A DNA stretch of 64,000 nucleotides from Sphingobacterium hotanense (GCF_008274825.1 NZ_CP030848.1:2108001-2172000), one strand, 5' to 3'; positions 24,745 through 33,833 are shown, numbered from the stretch's first letter. The notes: generated by a model not told the origin, from the sequence alone. Translations and numbers: made by a program.

Positions 24745-26025
24745 TTAAAAGCTATTTAAAGCGCTACGAATTGCCGCTCCTTTAGTAAGGCACTCCGCGT
24801 ATTCTGATTCTGCTTCGGCATCCATCGTAATGGCACCTCCGGTATGAAAGGAAAGATAATGTGTCTCAGCGTTATAGATCAAAGTTCTGATAACGACGTT
24901 AAGGTCGAAGTTTCCATCCGGCGAGAAATAGCCAATGGCACCGGAATAGACGCCACGTCTTGAGGTTTCGTATCGATCGCATAACTGCATGGCCGATATC
25001 TTGGGCGCTCCGGTCATAGAACCAGCAGGGAAGGTGTTCTCTATGACTTCGCAGTCCGTCATAGTGGGATTCTTTTCGCAAGAAATAGTGGATATCAATT
25101 GATGCACATGCTTAAACGTGTAGAGCCCTAGTTTCTCTGTGACTTTTACTGTGCCCGGCACCGCACTTCGGGTAAGATCATTTCTGACAAGATCAACGAT
25201 CATGACGTTTTCAGCAATTTCCTTCGGATTGTTCGCGAGTTTATTCTTTAGCATTTCATCCTCAGTTTCGTCCTTTCCGCGTGCGGACGTTCCTTTGATC
25301 GGTTGGGAAATCAAGGTGTTTCCACGTTTCGCCAGAAAACGTTCGGGAGAAGCACTGAGAATATAGGATTGCTTGACTTTAAAAAAGCAGGCAAATGGTG
25401 TAGGGGAGATCTCGTTAAGCTTGTTGAACAATGCCTCTGGATTTTCGATCTTCGCATCATCGTCAAAAAACTCCTGACAAAGATTTGCTTCGTAGATATC
25501 TCCGCGCTGAATATGACCTTTGATTTGATCGAAGGCATGGAAATAATCCTCACGAGTCATGCGAGACTTAATGTCGCCTGAATACTGAAACGCTCGATTG
25601 AGATTCTCTGAATTCAAAATAGCTTGATATACAGCAGAAGGATCTTCTGCCTGAATATGTAGGCTGTTGGATTTGAATTGTAAGATGATCTTTGGGACAA
25701 AGAAATAAGCGTCAGGAAATCCCGTACGATTAGGGAACTGCGTTTGTAGATCCTCAAGCTCATTCTTGAGATCATAACTAAGAAATCCCGGAATCCATTG
25801 ATCAGGAAACCGGGATTTAAATTGTTCTAAGCGTTCGAAGGTTGATTGTCCGGCTTTAGAAGTGAAAACCTCCGCAGCATCGATAGCCATCAAACAGTCA
25901 ACTTGCGAGTATTGGTTGCTAAAACCATTGGATTGAAATAAGCACACATGTTCAAAGCCTTTAGACCACTGTAGGGCCTTAGACAAAAACAATTCACTAT
26001 GCACTTCAAAAATGGCTTCGGCCAT
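24745..26025 (-). CDS. pabB: aminodeoxychorismate synthase component I
   Basis: The 426-residue chorismate-utilising enzyme has the motif PIKGT (K244). The lysine is diagnostic for aminodeoxychorismate synthase as opposed to anthranilate synthase. ENTFPAGSMTGAPK and the C-terminal FHTGGAITMDAEAESEY stretch complete the active site. It makes 4-amino-4-deoxychorismate for folate, with an amidotransferase partner not present here. It begins 7 bases after purA, so the two are almost certainly co-transcribed. Confidence 0.9.
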   Translation of the reverse strand: MAEAIFEVHSELFLSKALQWSKGFEHVCLFQSNGFSNQYSQVDCLMAIDAAEVFTSKAGQSTFERLEQFKSRFPDQWIPGFLSYDLKNELEDLQTQFPNRTGFPDAYFFVPKIILQFKSNSLHIQAEDPSAVYQAILNSENLNRAFQYSGDIKSRMTREDYFHAFDQIKGHIQRGDIYEANLCQEFFDDDAKIENPEALFNKLNEISPTPFACFFKVKQSYILSASPERFLAKRGNTLISQPIKGTSARGKDETEDEMLKNKLANNPKEIAENVMIVDLVRNDLTRSAVPGTVKVTEKLGLYTFKHVHQLISTISCEKNPTMTDCEVIENTFPAGSMTGAPKISAMQLCDRYETSRRGVYSGAIGYFSPDGNFDLNVVIRTLIYNAETHYLSFHTGGAITMDAEAESEYAECLTKGAAIRSALNSF

Positions 26026-26032
26026 ATCTGTC

Positions 26033-27304
26033 TTATAATACGATAGTTTGCGTACGATCAGGACCTACAGATAGATACTTGATAGGAACGTTCAGTTCTT
26101 GCTCTAAGTAGTTAATGTAGTTTTGTAATGCTGCAGGGATTTCGTCTTTCGAACGGATTCCTGTAAGATCTTGATTCCAACCTTCCATTTCCTTCAATAC
26201 AGGCTCTGGTTTGTTGGTAATAATCTCATAAGGCATATAGTCGATCTGTTCGCCTTGGTAGTTATAATGTGTACAAACGTAGATCTTCTCGAATGTATCC
26301 AATACATCTGCTTTCATCATGATCAATTCAGTAACGCCGTTGATCATGATGGCATATTTCAATGCCGGTAGATCGATCCATCCAGTACGACGAGCACGGC
26401 CAGTTGTAGCACCGAACTCATGTCCTAACTGACGTAATTTCTCACCAGTTTCGTTTTCCAATTCCGTTGGGAAAGGACCTCCACCTACGCGCGTTGCGTA
26501 CGCTTTGAAGATACCGAATACTTCGCCAATTTTATTTGGAGCAATACCAAGTCCCGTACAAGCACCAGCAGTTGTTGTGTTAGAAGACGTTACGAAAGGA
26601 TAAGATCCGAAGTCAACATCCAATAAGGTACCTTGAGCGCCTTCAGCTAATACTCGTTTGCCGTCCTTTAGATACTCATTAACTAAGTGCTCAGAATCAA
26701 CATGAGGGATAGTTTTTAAGAATTCGATAGCATCTAAGAATGCTTGTTCTTTTTCAGCGAAATCAGGGATTTCACCGTAATGAGCTAGCATGGAAAGGTG
26801 CTTTTGCTTTAACTTTTCGTAGCGCTCCTTAAAGTCAGAAAGGGTAGTATCTCCGACGCGAAGTCCGTTACGGCCAGTTTTGTCCATGTAAGTTGGACCA
26901 ATACCTTTTAAAGTAGAGCCAATTTTACCTGCACCCATCGTGCTTTCAGAAGCAGCATCTAATAATTGGTGAGTAGGTAAAATAAGGTGTGCTTTACGAG
27001 CTAATACCAACTTGCCTTTTCCTACTGGATCGAAGCCAGCAGCTTTAAGGTTGTCTAGTTCTCTTTTAAGGATAATAGGGTCGATTACAACGCCATTACC
27101 GATTAGATTTAGAGTATCTTCGTTGAAGATTCCAGATGGAATGGTGTTAAGGACGAATTTCTTGTTGTCGAATTCTAAAGTATGTCCAGCGTTTGGACCG
27201 CCTTGAAAGCGAGCGATCAAATCGTATTTCGGACAAAATACATCTACGATTTTTCCTTTTCCTTCATCACCCCACTGCAAACCCAAAAGCACATCAACTT
27301 GCAT
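26033..27304 (-). CDS. purA: adenylosuccinate synthase
   Basis: The 423-residue GTP-dependent enzyme converts IMP and aspartate to adenylosuccinate in AMP synthesis. GLQWGDEGKGKIVD (residues 8-21) is the GTP/IMP loop, GPNAGHTL carries the catalytic histidine, and GIGPTYMDKTGRNGLRVGD is further typical sequence. Full length and intact. It lies downstream of fur, separated by a strong hairpin, and leads pabB. Confidence 0.96.
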   Translation of the reverse strand: MQVDVLLGLQWGDEGKGKIVDVFCPKYDLIARFQGGPNAGHTLEFDNKKFVLNTIPSGIFNEDTLNLIGNGVVIDPIILKRELDNLKAAGFDPVGKGKLVLARKAHLILPTHQLLDAASESTMGAGKIGSTLKGIGPTYMDKTGRNGLRVGDTTLSDFKERYEKLKQKHLSMLAHYGEIPDFAEKEQAFLDAIEFLKTIPHVDSEHLVNEYLKDGKRVLAEGAQGTLLDVDFGSYPFVTSSNTTTAGACTGLGIAPNKIGEVFGIFKAYATRVGGGPFPTELENETGEKLRQLGHEFGATTGRARRTGWIDLPALKYAIMINGVTELIMMKADVLDTFEKIYVCTHYNYQGEQIDYMPYEIITNKPEPVLKEMEGWNQDLTGIRSKDEIPAALQNYINYLEQELNVPIKYLSVGPDRTQTIVL

Positions 27305-27360
27305 AGTATTTATTGAAATTTATATGTTAAAATTATTGTTTGTTTTCCTGAAAAAATAAA

Positions 27361-27399
27361 TGTTCGGAAAAAGGGAACCTATTAGCCTTTTTCCGAACA
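27361..27399 (-). terminator. hairpin between fur and purA
   Basis: Perfect 14-bp stem TGTTCGGAAAAAGG (27361-27374)/CCTTTTTCCGAACA (27386-27399) with an 11-base loop. It follows fur in the direction of transcription and is followed by an A/T-rich tract, so it probably ends the fur transcript. Confidence 0.65.
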
Positions 27400-27429
27400 A
27401 AGGTATATATTAATTTTTCGAATGTTAAA

Positions 27430-27936
27430 TTAATTTGAAATTACTGCTTCTTCTTTTACAGGTTCTTTTACGGTCTTCGATTTGCGGCAATCAGCGCAAA
27501 TTCCGTATAGGTTTAAGGAGTGGTGTTTGATCTCGAAATTCAATAAATCTCCAATCATCGTTTGGATTTGATAAACACGAGGGTCGCAGAATTCGACCAC
27601 CTTATTACACTCAATACAGATGACGTGGTCGTGTTGTTTATAGCCATAGGATTTTTCAAACTGCGCCATATTGCGGCCAAACTGATGCTTGGTAACTAAG
27701 TCGCAGGAAACAAGTAGCTCTAACGTGTTGTAGACCGTTGCACGGCTTACGCGATACTTCTTGTTCTTCATATGTATATATAAAGATTCCACATCAAAGT
27801 GATCAGAACGTGAGTATATCTCCTCTAAAATAGCGTAGCGCTCTGGAGTCTTTCTAAGATTTTTGTTCTCTAGGTATGCTTCGAAAATCTTTTTAACAGT
27901 TTCGTAGTTTTCGCCCTGTTTCATAGTATTCGCCAA
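27430..27936 (-). CDS. fur: Fur family metal- or peroxide-responsive repressor
   Basis: The 168-residue protein has the Fur winged helix ([19 protein letters not shown]) and the metal-site region [21 protein letters not shown]. Two CxxC pairs (CIEC and CADC) would form the structural zinc site. Whether it answers to iron, zinc or peroxide cannot be decided here. It lies 69 bases after rel on the same strand; a -7-like TAATTTTG is at 27948-27955. Confidence 0.88.
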   Translation of the reverse strand: MANTMKQGENYETVKKIFEAYLENKNLRKTPERYAILEEIYSRSDHFDVESLYIHMKNKKYRVSRATVYNTLELLVSCDLVTKHQFGRNMAQFEKSYGYKQHDHVICIECNKVVEFCDPRVYQIQTMIGDLLNFEIKHHSLNLYGICADCRKSKTVKEPVKEEAVISN

Positions 27937-28005
27937 GTTTTAAGATTCAAAATTACCAAAATAGTATGGTATTATCTAGTGCTATTGTCAAAGCGCTGTA
28001 AGTCT

Positions 28006-30210
28006 TTAGTTCTCCGACTCATAACGCGTAACGCCTGTGATGCCAGGGATTTGTTTTAGATGTTTTATCAGACTATCCAATTGACCGACATCATTTACAA
28101 AGACCATAATATCGCCTTCGAATATTCCTTCATTGCTGGAGATGGATAGCGAGCGGATATTCACATTGAAATCCTGAGAGATCACTGTGGTAATCTTATT
28201 CACCAATCCGACATCATCAATACCGATAATGCGTAATCCTGTCAAGAAAGAAACATTATTATGTAAAGATGCCCATTTAGCTTTGAGAATACGATATCCG
28301 TAATTAGCCATCAATTTAGATGCGTTCGGACAGCTCGTTCTATGTATCTTAATGCCATCGTTTACCGTTAGGAATCCGAATATATCGTCTCCCGGAATTG
28401 GGTTACAGCATGGTGCTAGAGTGTAGTCTACTTTTTGATAATCATCGCCGATTAGGATCGTATCGTCTTTCTTGTTGATTTTTTCGACAAGTCCATTGAT
28501 ATGAGCTTGGAACTGATTCTGATTCGCGTCTTCGGATCGCTCTGCAGCTACGAACTCTCGTAAGTTCTTAATATCGATGGTTCCTTTTGCAACATTGAAG
28601 AATAATTCCTGCGAGCTGGGAAACTTAAAGAAGTTCGCTATTTTATTGATGTTCTCGGTGTTGTAGGTAATCTTCAGAGATTTCAACTTACGCTCTAAGA
28701 TCTCTTTTCCGTCCTCTGCTACGCGTCGTTTTTCTTCCTTCAGAGATGATTTAATCTTGGATTTAGCCTTTGCTGTTACCACAAAGCTTAACCAGTCTTC
28801 CTTGGGAGTCTGTTTGCTCGAAGTAATAATCTCTACTTGATCGCCATTTTGCAGCTCTTGGCTTAGTGGCACAAGCTTATGATTCACCTTCGCACCGATA
28901 CAAGTAGCACCGATATCGGTATGTATCTCGAAAGCAAAGTCTAGCGCAGTAGCACCATTCGGTAGCTGTACTAATGTCCCTTTAGGCGTAAAGATGAAGA
29001 TCTCGTCGGAGAAAAGGTTCATCTTGAAGTCATCTACGAAGTCCATCGCATTGGACTCTGGATTGCTTAAGATATCACGTACTTTCTGTATCCACTGATC
29101 AAGTCCGTTATCAGAGTTCGACTCCTTGTATTTCCAGTGCGCCGCGAACCCCTTTTCAGCAATCTCGTTCATGCGCCTTGTTCTGATCTGCACTTCCACC
29201 CATTGCCCTCTAGGACCCATTACAGTCGTATGTAAGGACTCATATCCATTCGCCTTAGGCGAGGATACCCAGTCACGTAATCTATCGGGATTTGGGCGAT
29301 AAAGGTCAGTTACTATAGAATATACTTTCCAACACTCGGTCTTTTCTTTCTCATCTTCCGTGTCGATGATGATACGAATTGCGAATAGATCATAAACTTC
29401 TTCAAAAGGAATAGACTTCTTACGCATCTTGTTCCAGATGGAATGGATAGATTTCGGACGGCCGAAAACAGAAGCGTTAATACCTTCCTCTTTTAATATT
29501 TCGTTGATTGGCCCAATAAAATCTCCAATGAACTTCTCACGTTCCGCTTTCTTCTCGTTTAATTTCTTAGCAATAAATTTATAGGTATCCGGATCGGTGT
29601 ATTTCATGGAAAGATCTTCCAATTCCGATTTAATAGCATATAAACCTAGGCGGTGGGCAAGGGGAGCATATAGGTAACTCGTTTCTGAAGCAATCTTAAG
29701 TTGCTTATGGCGCGCCATAAACTCCATCGTCCGCATGTTGTGCAGGCGGTCGGCAAGTTTAATCAGAATAACACGCACATCATCTGCAAGCGTCAGCAAC
29801 ATCTTTCGGAAGTTCTCTGCCTGCATAGAGCTATTGGGGTCAAATATTCCAGAAATCTTGGTCAACCCATCGATAATACGGACTACCTTTTTTCCAAATT
29901 GCTCTTCAATATCTTGTAATGTAACGCTGGTATCTTCTACGACATCATGTAACAGGGCACAGACGATAGAGGTAGTTCCCAAGCCAATTTCCTCTGCAGC
30001 GATCTGTGCTACAGCAATTGGATGGTAGATATATGGTTCACCAGATTTTCTACGCATATCCTTATGGCTTTCCAATGCCAAGTCGAATGCTTTACGAATC
30101 TGTTGTTTATCGCCTTTTTGTAATGTAGGTTTGCAAGCTCTTAATAATGCACGGTATCTTTTTCGGATTTCCTTATTTTCAGCCTCTATATCAATCACAT
30201 ATTCTTGCAT
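28006..30210 (-). CDS. rel: bifunctional (p)ppGpp synthetase/hydrolase (Rel/SpoT)
   Basis: The 734-residue stringent-response enzyme has an N-terminal HD hydrolase (HD at residues 88-89 in LLHDVVEDT), a synthetase domain (RPKSIHSIWNKMRKK near 250 and WVSSPKANGYESLHTTV near 320), a TGS domain (FTPKGTLVQLPNGATALDFA near 410) and a C-terminal ACT domain. Both catalytic halves look intact, so a bifunctional enzyme is expected, as usual for a single Rel in Bacteroidota. Confidence 0.95.
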   Translation of the reverse strand: MQEYVIDIEAENKEIRKRYRALLRACKPTLQKGDKQQIRKAFDLALESHKDMRRKSGEPYIYHPIAVAQIAAEEIGLGTTSIVCALLHDVVEDTSVTLQDIEEQFGKKVVRIIDGLTKISGIFDPNSSMQAENFRKMLLTLADDVRVILIKLADRLHNMRTMEFMARHKQLKIASETSYLYAPLAHRLGLYAIKSELEDLSMKYTDPDTYKFIAKKLNEKKAEREKFIGDFIGPINEILKEEGINASVFGRPKSIHSIWNKMRKKSIPFEEVYDLFAIRIIIDTEDEKEKTECWKVYSIVTDLYRPNPDRLRDWVSSPKANGYESLHTTVMGPRGQWVEVQIRTRRMNEIAEKGFAAHWKYKESNSDNGLDQWIQKVRDILSNPESNAMDFVDDFKMNLFSDEIFIFTPKGTLVQLPNGATALDFAFEIHTDIGATCIGAKVNHKLVPLSQELQNGDQVEIITSSKQTPKEDWLSFVVTAKAKSKIKSSLKEEKRRVAEDGKEILERKLKSLKITYNTENINKIANFFKFPSSQELFFNVAKGTIDIKNLREFVAAERSEDANQNQFQAHINGLVEKINKKDDTILIGDDYQKVDYTLAPCCNPIPGDDIFGFLTVNDGIKIHRTSCPNASKLMANYGYRILKAKWASLHNNVSFLTGLRIIGIDDVGLVNKITTVISQDFNVNIRSLSISSNEGIFEGDIMVFVNDVGQLDSLIKHLKQIPGITGVTRYESEN

Positions 30211-30350
30211 AAATCTCCTGTAAATGACTATGATAATTAAATATTATTTGCTAAATTTAGTGGGCAAATAATACCGAAAGAATGTTTTTTGTATTGTATA
30301 AATATACGAAAAAAAGTTAATATTAAGCTGGAGGAAATAATTAATTAAAG

Positions 30351-30992
30351 ATGCGTAGCAGTATTAATAAGTGGGTTTTGATGGGAATTTTCTTCCTTGC
30401 TGCAGCAACATTCAGTCATGCACAAACATTGACGAAGCCGCAGTATGGTGAGGGAAAAGCAGAGGTGGTTGATCATTATGCCACTACGACTTTAGATAAT
30501 GGTGAGGTTGTCCCTTGGTTTCCGATCGAGGAGGTCGTTGTCACAGCGGTGCGTCATTGGAAAAGTGAGGAGGAGAGGCAACGGTATTTAAGGCTTAAAA
30601 GAAATGTCATTCGCGTGTTGCCCTATGCTATTTATGCCCAAAAACGCTATGACCAATTGGATCGCGATTTAGCGACCGCTAGTTCCCGCCGGGAAGAAAA
30701 GCGACTCGTCAAAGAATGTGAGCGAGAGATCAAGGAAAAGATTACGTCTGAAGTAAAGAATCTATCGATCTCGCAGGGTAAGATCCTGATTAAACTGATT
30801 GAGCGACAAACCGGAAATACTAGCTATGACTTAGTAAGAGATATGAAAGGCGGCGTATCTGCCTTCGTCTACCAGGGGGTAGCAAAGTTGTTTGGTCATA
30901 ACCTAAAGAGTACCTACGATCCTCAAGAGGATTTCGAAATAGAGAACATCATTCGTGAATACGAACGCGTTCGCCCAATTCCTAACCCTTAA
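30351..30992 (+). CDS. DUF4294 family secreted protein
   Basis: The 213-residue protein has a signal peptide ending in SHAQT and the conserved DUF4294 region VVVTAVRHWKSEEERQRYLR with LPYAIYAQKRYDQL. The family is restricted to Bacteroidota and has no assigned function. It heads a likely operon with the glutathione peroxidase gene 11 bases downstream. Confidence 0.85.
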   Translation: MRSSINKWVLMGIFFLAAATFSHAQTLTKPQYGEGKAEVVDHYATTTLDNGEVVPWFPIEEVVVTAVRHWKSEEERQRYLRLKRNVIRVLPYAIYAQKRYDQLDRDLATASSRREEKRLVKECEREIKEKITSEVKNLSISQGKILIKLIERQTGNTSYDLVRDMKGGVSAFVYQGVAKLFGHNLKSTYDPQEDFEIENIIREYERVRPIPNP

Positions 30993-31003
30993 AACCGATA
31001 ATT

Positions 31004-31504
31004 ATGAGAGCTACTGTTTATGATTTTAATGCACTGGAATTTAATGGACAAAAGAAATCATTAAAAGACTTTGAAGGAAAAGTATTACTGATCGTGAATA
31101 CGGCGAGTAAATGCTTTTTCACAAAGCAATTTAAATCACTAGAAAATCTGTATAAGAAATATCGCGATCTAGGCTTCGAAATACTTGCTTTTCCATCCAA
31201 TGACTTCAGAAATCAAGAACCTTTAACAGGTAGAACATTAGAAACCTTCTGTCGAGTTAATCAGCAAGTCTCATTCCCGGTTTTTAAACGAATCCACGTA
31301 GTAGGCGAGTTTACCGACCCACTTTACAGATATCTGTCCGACGAGTCAGCAAATGGAAAGGTCGGCACAGCACCTTTTTGGAATTTCCACAAATACCTTG
31401 TTAATCGCCAAGGCGAGGTTGTCGATCATTTCTATTCAATTACCAGTCCTATGTCAAAAAAGGTCCACAGTAGGATAGAAGAGCTCCTTACCAATCCCTC
31501 ATAG
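31004..31504 (+). CDS. glutathione peroxidase-like thiol peroxidase
   Basis: The 166-residue thioredoxin-fold peroxidase reduces hydroperoxides with a low-molecular-weight thiol or thioredoxin. The peroxidatic cysteine is C37 in NTASKCFFT and the family tryptophan is in APFWNFHKYLV. The segment usually written FPxNQF reads FPSNDF, so the catalytic-tetrad Gln is Asp (D67). The neighbouring bacillithiol gene hints that bacillithiol could be a reductant (inference). Confidence 0.88.
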   Translation: MRATVYDFNALEFNGQKKSLKDFEGKVLLIVNTASKCFFTKQFKSLENLYKKYRDLGFEILAFPSNDFRNQEPLTGRTLETFCRVNQQVSFPVFKRIHVVGEFTDPLYRYLSDESANGKVGTAPFWNFHKYLVNRQGEVVDHFYSITSPMSKKVHSRIEELLTNPS

Positions 31505-31517
31505 ATTTATTATTTTG

Positions 31518-31525
31518 TACTTTTG
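31518..31525 (+). promoter_or_regulatory. candidate -7 box for bshB1
   Basis: TACTTTTG matches TAnnTTTG, 16 bases before ATG 31541. It supports the later start over the upstream Met codons. Confidence 0.4.
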
Positions 31526-31540
31526 TACAAAATGGAATTC

Positions 31541-32260
31541 ATGAAATTAGATTTACTAGTGATGACGGTGCATCCTGATGATGCTGAATTAGGTGCTGGT
31601 GGTGTAATCGCCAAATATGTAGCTGAAGGTAAGTCCGTTGGAATCATTGACCTTACTCAAGGAGAGTTAGGGACGCGTGGCACTGCAGAGACCAGAGCGA
31701 CGGAAGCGGCAGAAGCTGCCAAAATATTAGGTGTAGCAGTGAGAGAAAACCTTAAACTCCGCGACGGATTCTTCCAAAATGACGAATCCAACCAGTTGGA
31801 AGTCATTAAGGCAATCCGAAAATATCAACCTGATATCGTGATTACGAATGCTTTAGATGATCGCCACCCTGATCATGGCAGAGCTAGTAAATTGGTGAAT
31901 GACTCCATTTTTCTCGCCGGTCTACGTCGTATCGAGACCACAGTCCATGGGGCAGAGCAGGAGCCCTTCCGCCCAAGACTACAATTACAATTGATCCAAG
32001 ATAAATATATTACTCCCGATATCTTAATCGATATTACCGATTATTGGGACATCAAAGAGCGTTCAATATTAGCCTACACCACGCAATTTAACGCTGGAAG
32101 CGACGATTCTGAACCACAGACCTATATCTCTAATCCTGATTTTATGTCTTCAACGCGTGCGAGAGCACAAGAGCTAGGTAGATCCATTCAAGTCAAATAT
32201 GCCGAAGGATTTACAGCGAGAAGATTATTGGGGGTAAAGGATTTGTTTAATCTGATTTAG
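31541..32260 (+). CDS. bshB1: bacillithiol biosynthesis deacetylase BshB1
   Basis: The 239-residue LmbE-type zinc deacetylase removes acetyl from GlcNAc-malate, the second step of bacillithiol synthesis. The zinc motif HPDDAE lies at the start (MTVHPDDAELGAGG). LRDGFFQNDESNQ and TNALDDRHPDHGRAS complete the site. Start chosen at 31541 because the family begins MKLD(L/I)L and a -7 box occupies 31518-31525. The transcript ends in heptads and a GACGCC hairpin. Confidence 0.9.
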   Translation: MKLDLLVMTVHPDDAELGAGGVIAKYVAEGKSVGIIDLTQGELGTRGTAETRATEAAEAAKILGVAVRENLKLRDGFFQNDESNQLEVIKAIRKYQPDIVITNALDDRHPDHGRASKLVNDSIFLAGLRRIETTVHGAEQEPFRPRLQLQLIQDKYITPDILIDITDYWDIKERSILAYTTQFNAGSDDSEPQTYISNPDFMSSTRARAQELGRSIQVKYAEGFTARRLLGVKDLFNLI

Positions 32261-32293
32261 ATAATAGACATTAGACATTAGACATTAGATTTT
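32257..32293. repeat. TTAGACA heptad array after bshB1
   Basis: Units TTAGATA, (A)TAGACA, TTAGACA, TTAGACA, TTAGAT begin at the TAG stop codon of bshB1 and lead into the terminator. Confidence 0.8.
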
Positions 32294-32319
32294 AGACGCC
32301 TGTATGGCGTCTTTTTTTT
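32294..32319 (+). terminator. terminator of bshB1
   Basis: Stem AGACGCC (32294-32300)/GGCGTCT (32306-32312), loop TGTAT, then eight T. It has the same layout as the GGCGCC hairpins elsewhere. Confidence 0.85.
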
Positions 32320-32399
32320 GTGGGGAATTTTCATTGCGTGTTGGATTAGAGAAAGGGAAGTTTGTTTTGAACCTTTGGTTTAAACAGAGAGTAATTGAT

Positions 32400-32600
32400 G
32401 AATAAATACTTAATAGAAGATGTAAGGTATTACCTAACGGAAGCGTTAGGATGAATAAGGCAGGTTGAACATTATTTTGAAGTAGTCAACGAGGACTTTT
32501 CCTGGTATCTGTGCCTACCTTATTCATTGCCTAAGGCCAAACTAGAATAGTTTTATTATCAAAGGTACTTCAAAGGTACTAGGTAACGGGCAATTTTTCA
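32400..32600 (+). ncRNA. candidate bridge RNA of the IS110 element
   Basis: Three helices are visible: a 5' hairpin CCTAACG-GAAG-CGTTAGG (32433-32450); a 13-of-14 bp stem (32451-32464 with 32514-32527) around a 49-nt loop; and ATTGCC/GGCAAT (32526-32531 with 32589-32594) around a second loop. Loop 1 holds TTTTGAA (32475-32481) and TTTTCCTGG (32497-32505), matching left and right target flanks. Loop 2 holds CTAGAATA (32542-32549), identical to the right end of the element, and two copies of CAAAGGTACT (32560-32580) whose CAAAGGTA complements TACCTTTG across the joined ends. This is the known bridge-RNA plan; exact RNA ends are not determined. Confidence 0.78.
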
Positions 32601-32626
32601 ATCATTTACATTAAAAAGTTTAGATC

Positions 32627-33619
32627 ATGAAAAAAGATCGTATTACCTTAGGTGTCGACGTGTCTAAGAAGACATTGGACATCTGCCATTGGGGCACACA
32701 TGATTTCATTAAGATCGAGAACAACAGTTCGGGATTTAAGCAATTGGCAAAGTGGATGCGAGGGAAAGGTTTTGTATCAAGCCAAGTCTTCTTTATCATG
32801 GAATATACTGGTGGATATGAATACAGATTCCTGCAGTATTGCGAGTCAAAAGGTCTTTCGTATACACGCAAATCTGGTCTAGAGATCAAGAAGTCGATGG
32901 GCATGGTCCGTGGCAAGAGCGATAAGCAAGACTCCTTTAGGATTGCCCAGTATGGGGAAGAAAAGGCTTATATGCTCGAACCAAGCGGTAAATTGAATTC
33001 TACAATATTTGATCTTAAGCAGCTGATCTCCTTTCGTAAACGTCTAGTGAGAGAGATGGCCGGTTACAAAGCGAGCAGCTCTGAGCGCAAGGCGATGTAC
33101 GGGAAAGACGCAGGGAAGGCGATCCTGAAGGTCAGTAAAACAATGATAGATGTTTATAAGAAAGAGATCTACAGAGTAGAACGAGAAATCTTACAGCTCA
33201 TCGAAAGCGATGAATCGCTCAACAGGAACTATCAGATCCTCAAAAGCGTCAAAGGGATAGGCCCGGTCAATGCCTGGATGACGATCGTTTATACGGAGAA
33301 TTTCAAGGCTTTTACCGATCCCCGAAAATACGCTGTCTATGCCGGTGTGATACCATTTGAGCACACTTCCGGGACCAGTATTCGCGGTCGAAAGCGAGTC
33401 TCGCATATGGCCAACAAGGCCATCAAGCAGGAGTTGAACCAAGCGGCAAAGATTGCCATTACACATGACAAGACGCTCCGAGAATATGCGCAACGGAAGC
33501 TCACAACCAAAGCTTACCCGTTGGTCTTGAACAATGTGAAATTCAAGCTGATTCTGATCATGTTTTCCTTGATCGGACGACAGGAGATGTATCGGGAAGA
33601 TTATCATTATGCAGCGTGA
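32627..33619 (+). CDS. IS110-family transposase (serine-dependent DEDD recombinase)
   Basis: The 330-residue protein has the N-terminal RuvC-like DEDD domain (GVDVSKKTLDI at the start, RGKSDKQDSFRIAQYG in the middle). The C-terminal transposase_20 part has LKSVKGIGPVNAWMTIV, YAGVIPFEHTSGTSIRG and the serine-bearing stretch SHMANKAIKQELNQAA. No frameshift, so probably functional. Its gene follows the candidate bridge RNA, as in IS621-like elements where the RNA lies in the left end. Confidence 0.93.
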   Translation: MKKDRITLGVDVSKKTLDICHWGTHDFIKIENNSSGFKQLAKWMRGKGFVSSQVFFIMEYTGGYEYRFLQYCESKGLSYTRKSGLEIKKSMGMVRGKSDKQDSFRIAQYGEEKAYMLEPSGKLNSTIFDLKQLISFRKRLVREMAGYKASSSERKAMYGKDAGKAILKVSKTMIDVYKKEIYRVEREILQLIESDESLNRNYQILKSVKGIGPVNAWMTIVYTENFKAFTDPRKYAVYAGVIPFEHTSGTSIRGRKRVSHMANKAIKQELNQAAKIAITHDKTLREYAQRKLTTKAYPLVLNNVKFKLILIMFSLIGRQEMYREDYHYAA

Positions 33620-33663
33620 TAGAAAAAATATTAAAGAAAATTTGCATATGTCAAAAACCTAGA

Positions 33664-33784
33664 ATACCAGGAAAGGAAGGATGCAAGGATTGGCAGGATC
33701 TTGTTTATCCTTGCATCCTTCCTTTCCTGGTTAAGACGAACGTCTAAGCAATCCTCCATCCTTTTATCCTTCCTTTCCTGGTTC
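33664..33784. repeat. 70-bp palindromic element (outer edge cut by IS110) plus extra arm
   Basis: The forward arm resumes at CCAGGAAAGGAAGGAT after the IS110, and the reverse arm ends CCTGGTT at 33732, giving a 70-bp palindrome. A second reverse arm ends at 33784. Confidence 0.85.
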
Positions 33785-33833
33785 AAACGAACGTTAAATT
33801 TTTCCCAAAATATCGTCCCTTTCTTCAAAAACA

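Larger units (their letters stand above)
32374..33668 (+). mobile_element. IS110-family element inserted at the edge of a 70-bp palindrome
   Basis: The left flank ends TTTTGAACC (32365-32373) and the right flank begins CCAGGAAAGGAAGG (33667 on). Joining them on one CC restores the dispersed repeat TTTTGAACCAGGAAAGG, so the element is about 1.29 kb with a CC core. It has no terminal inverted repeats, as expected for IS110. About 250 bp of non-coding left end precedes the transposase and about 45 bp follows it. Boundaries are inferred from the repeat reconstruction and from guide matches in the left end. Confidence 0.82.
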
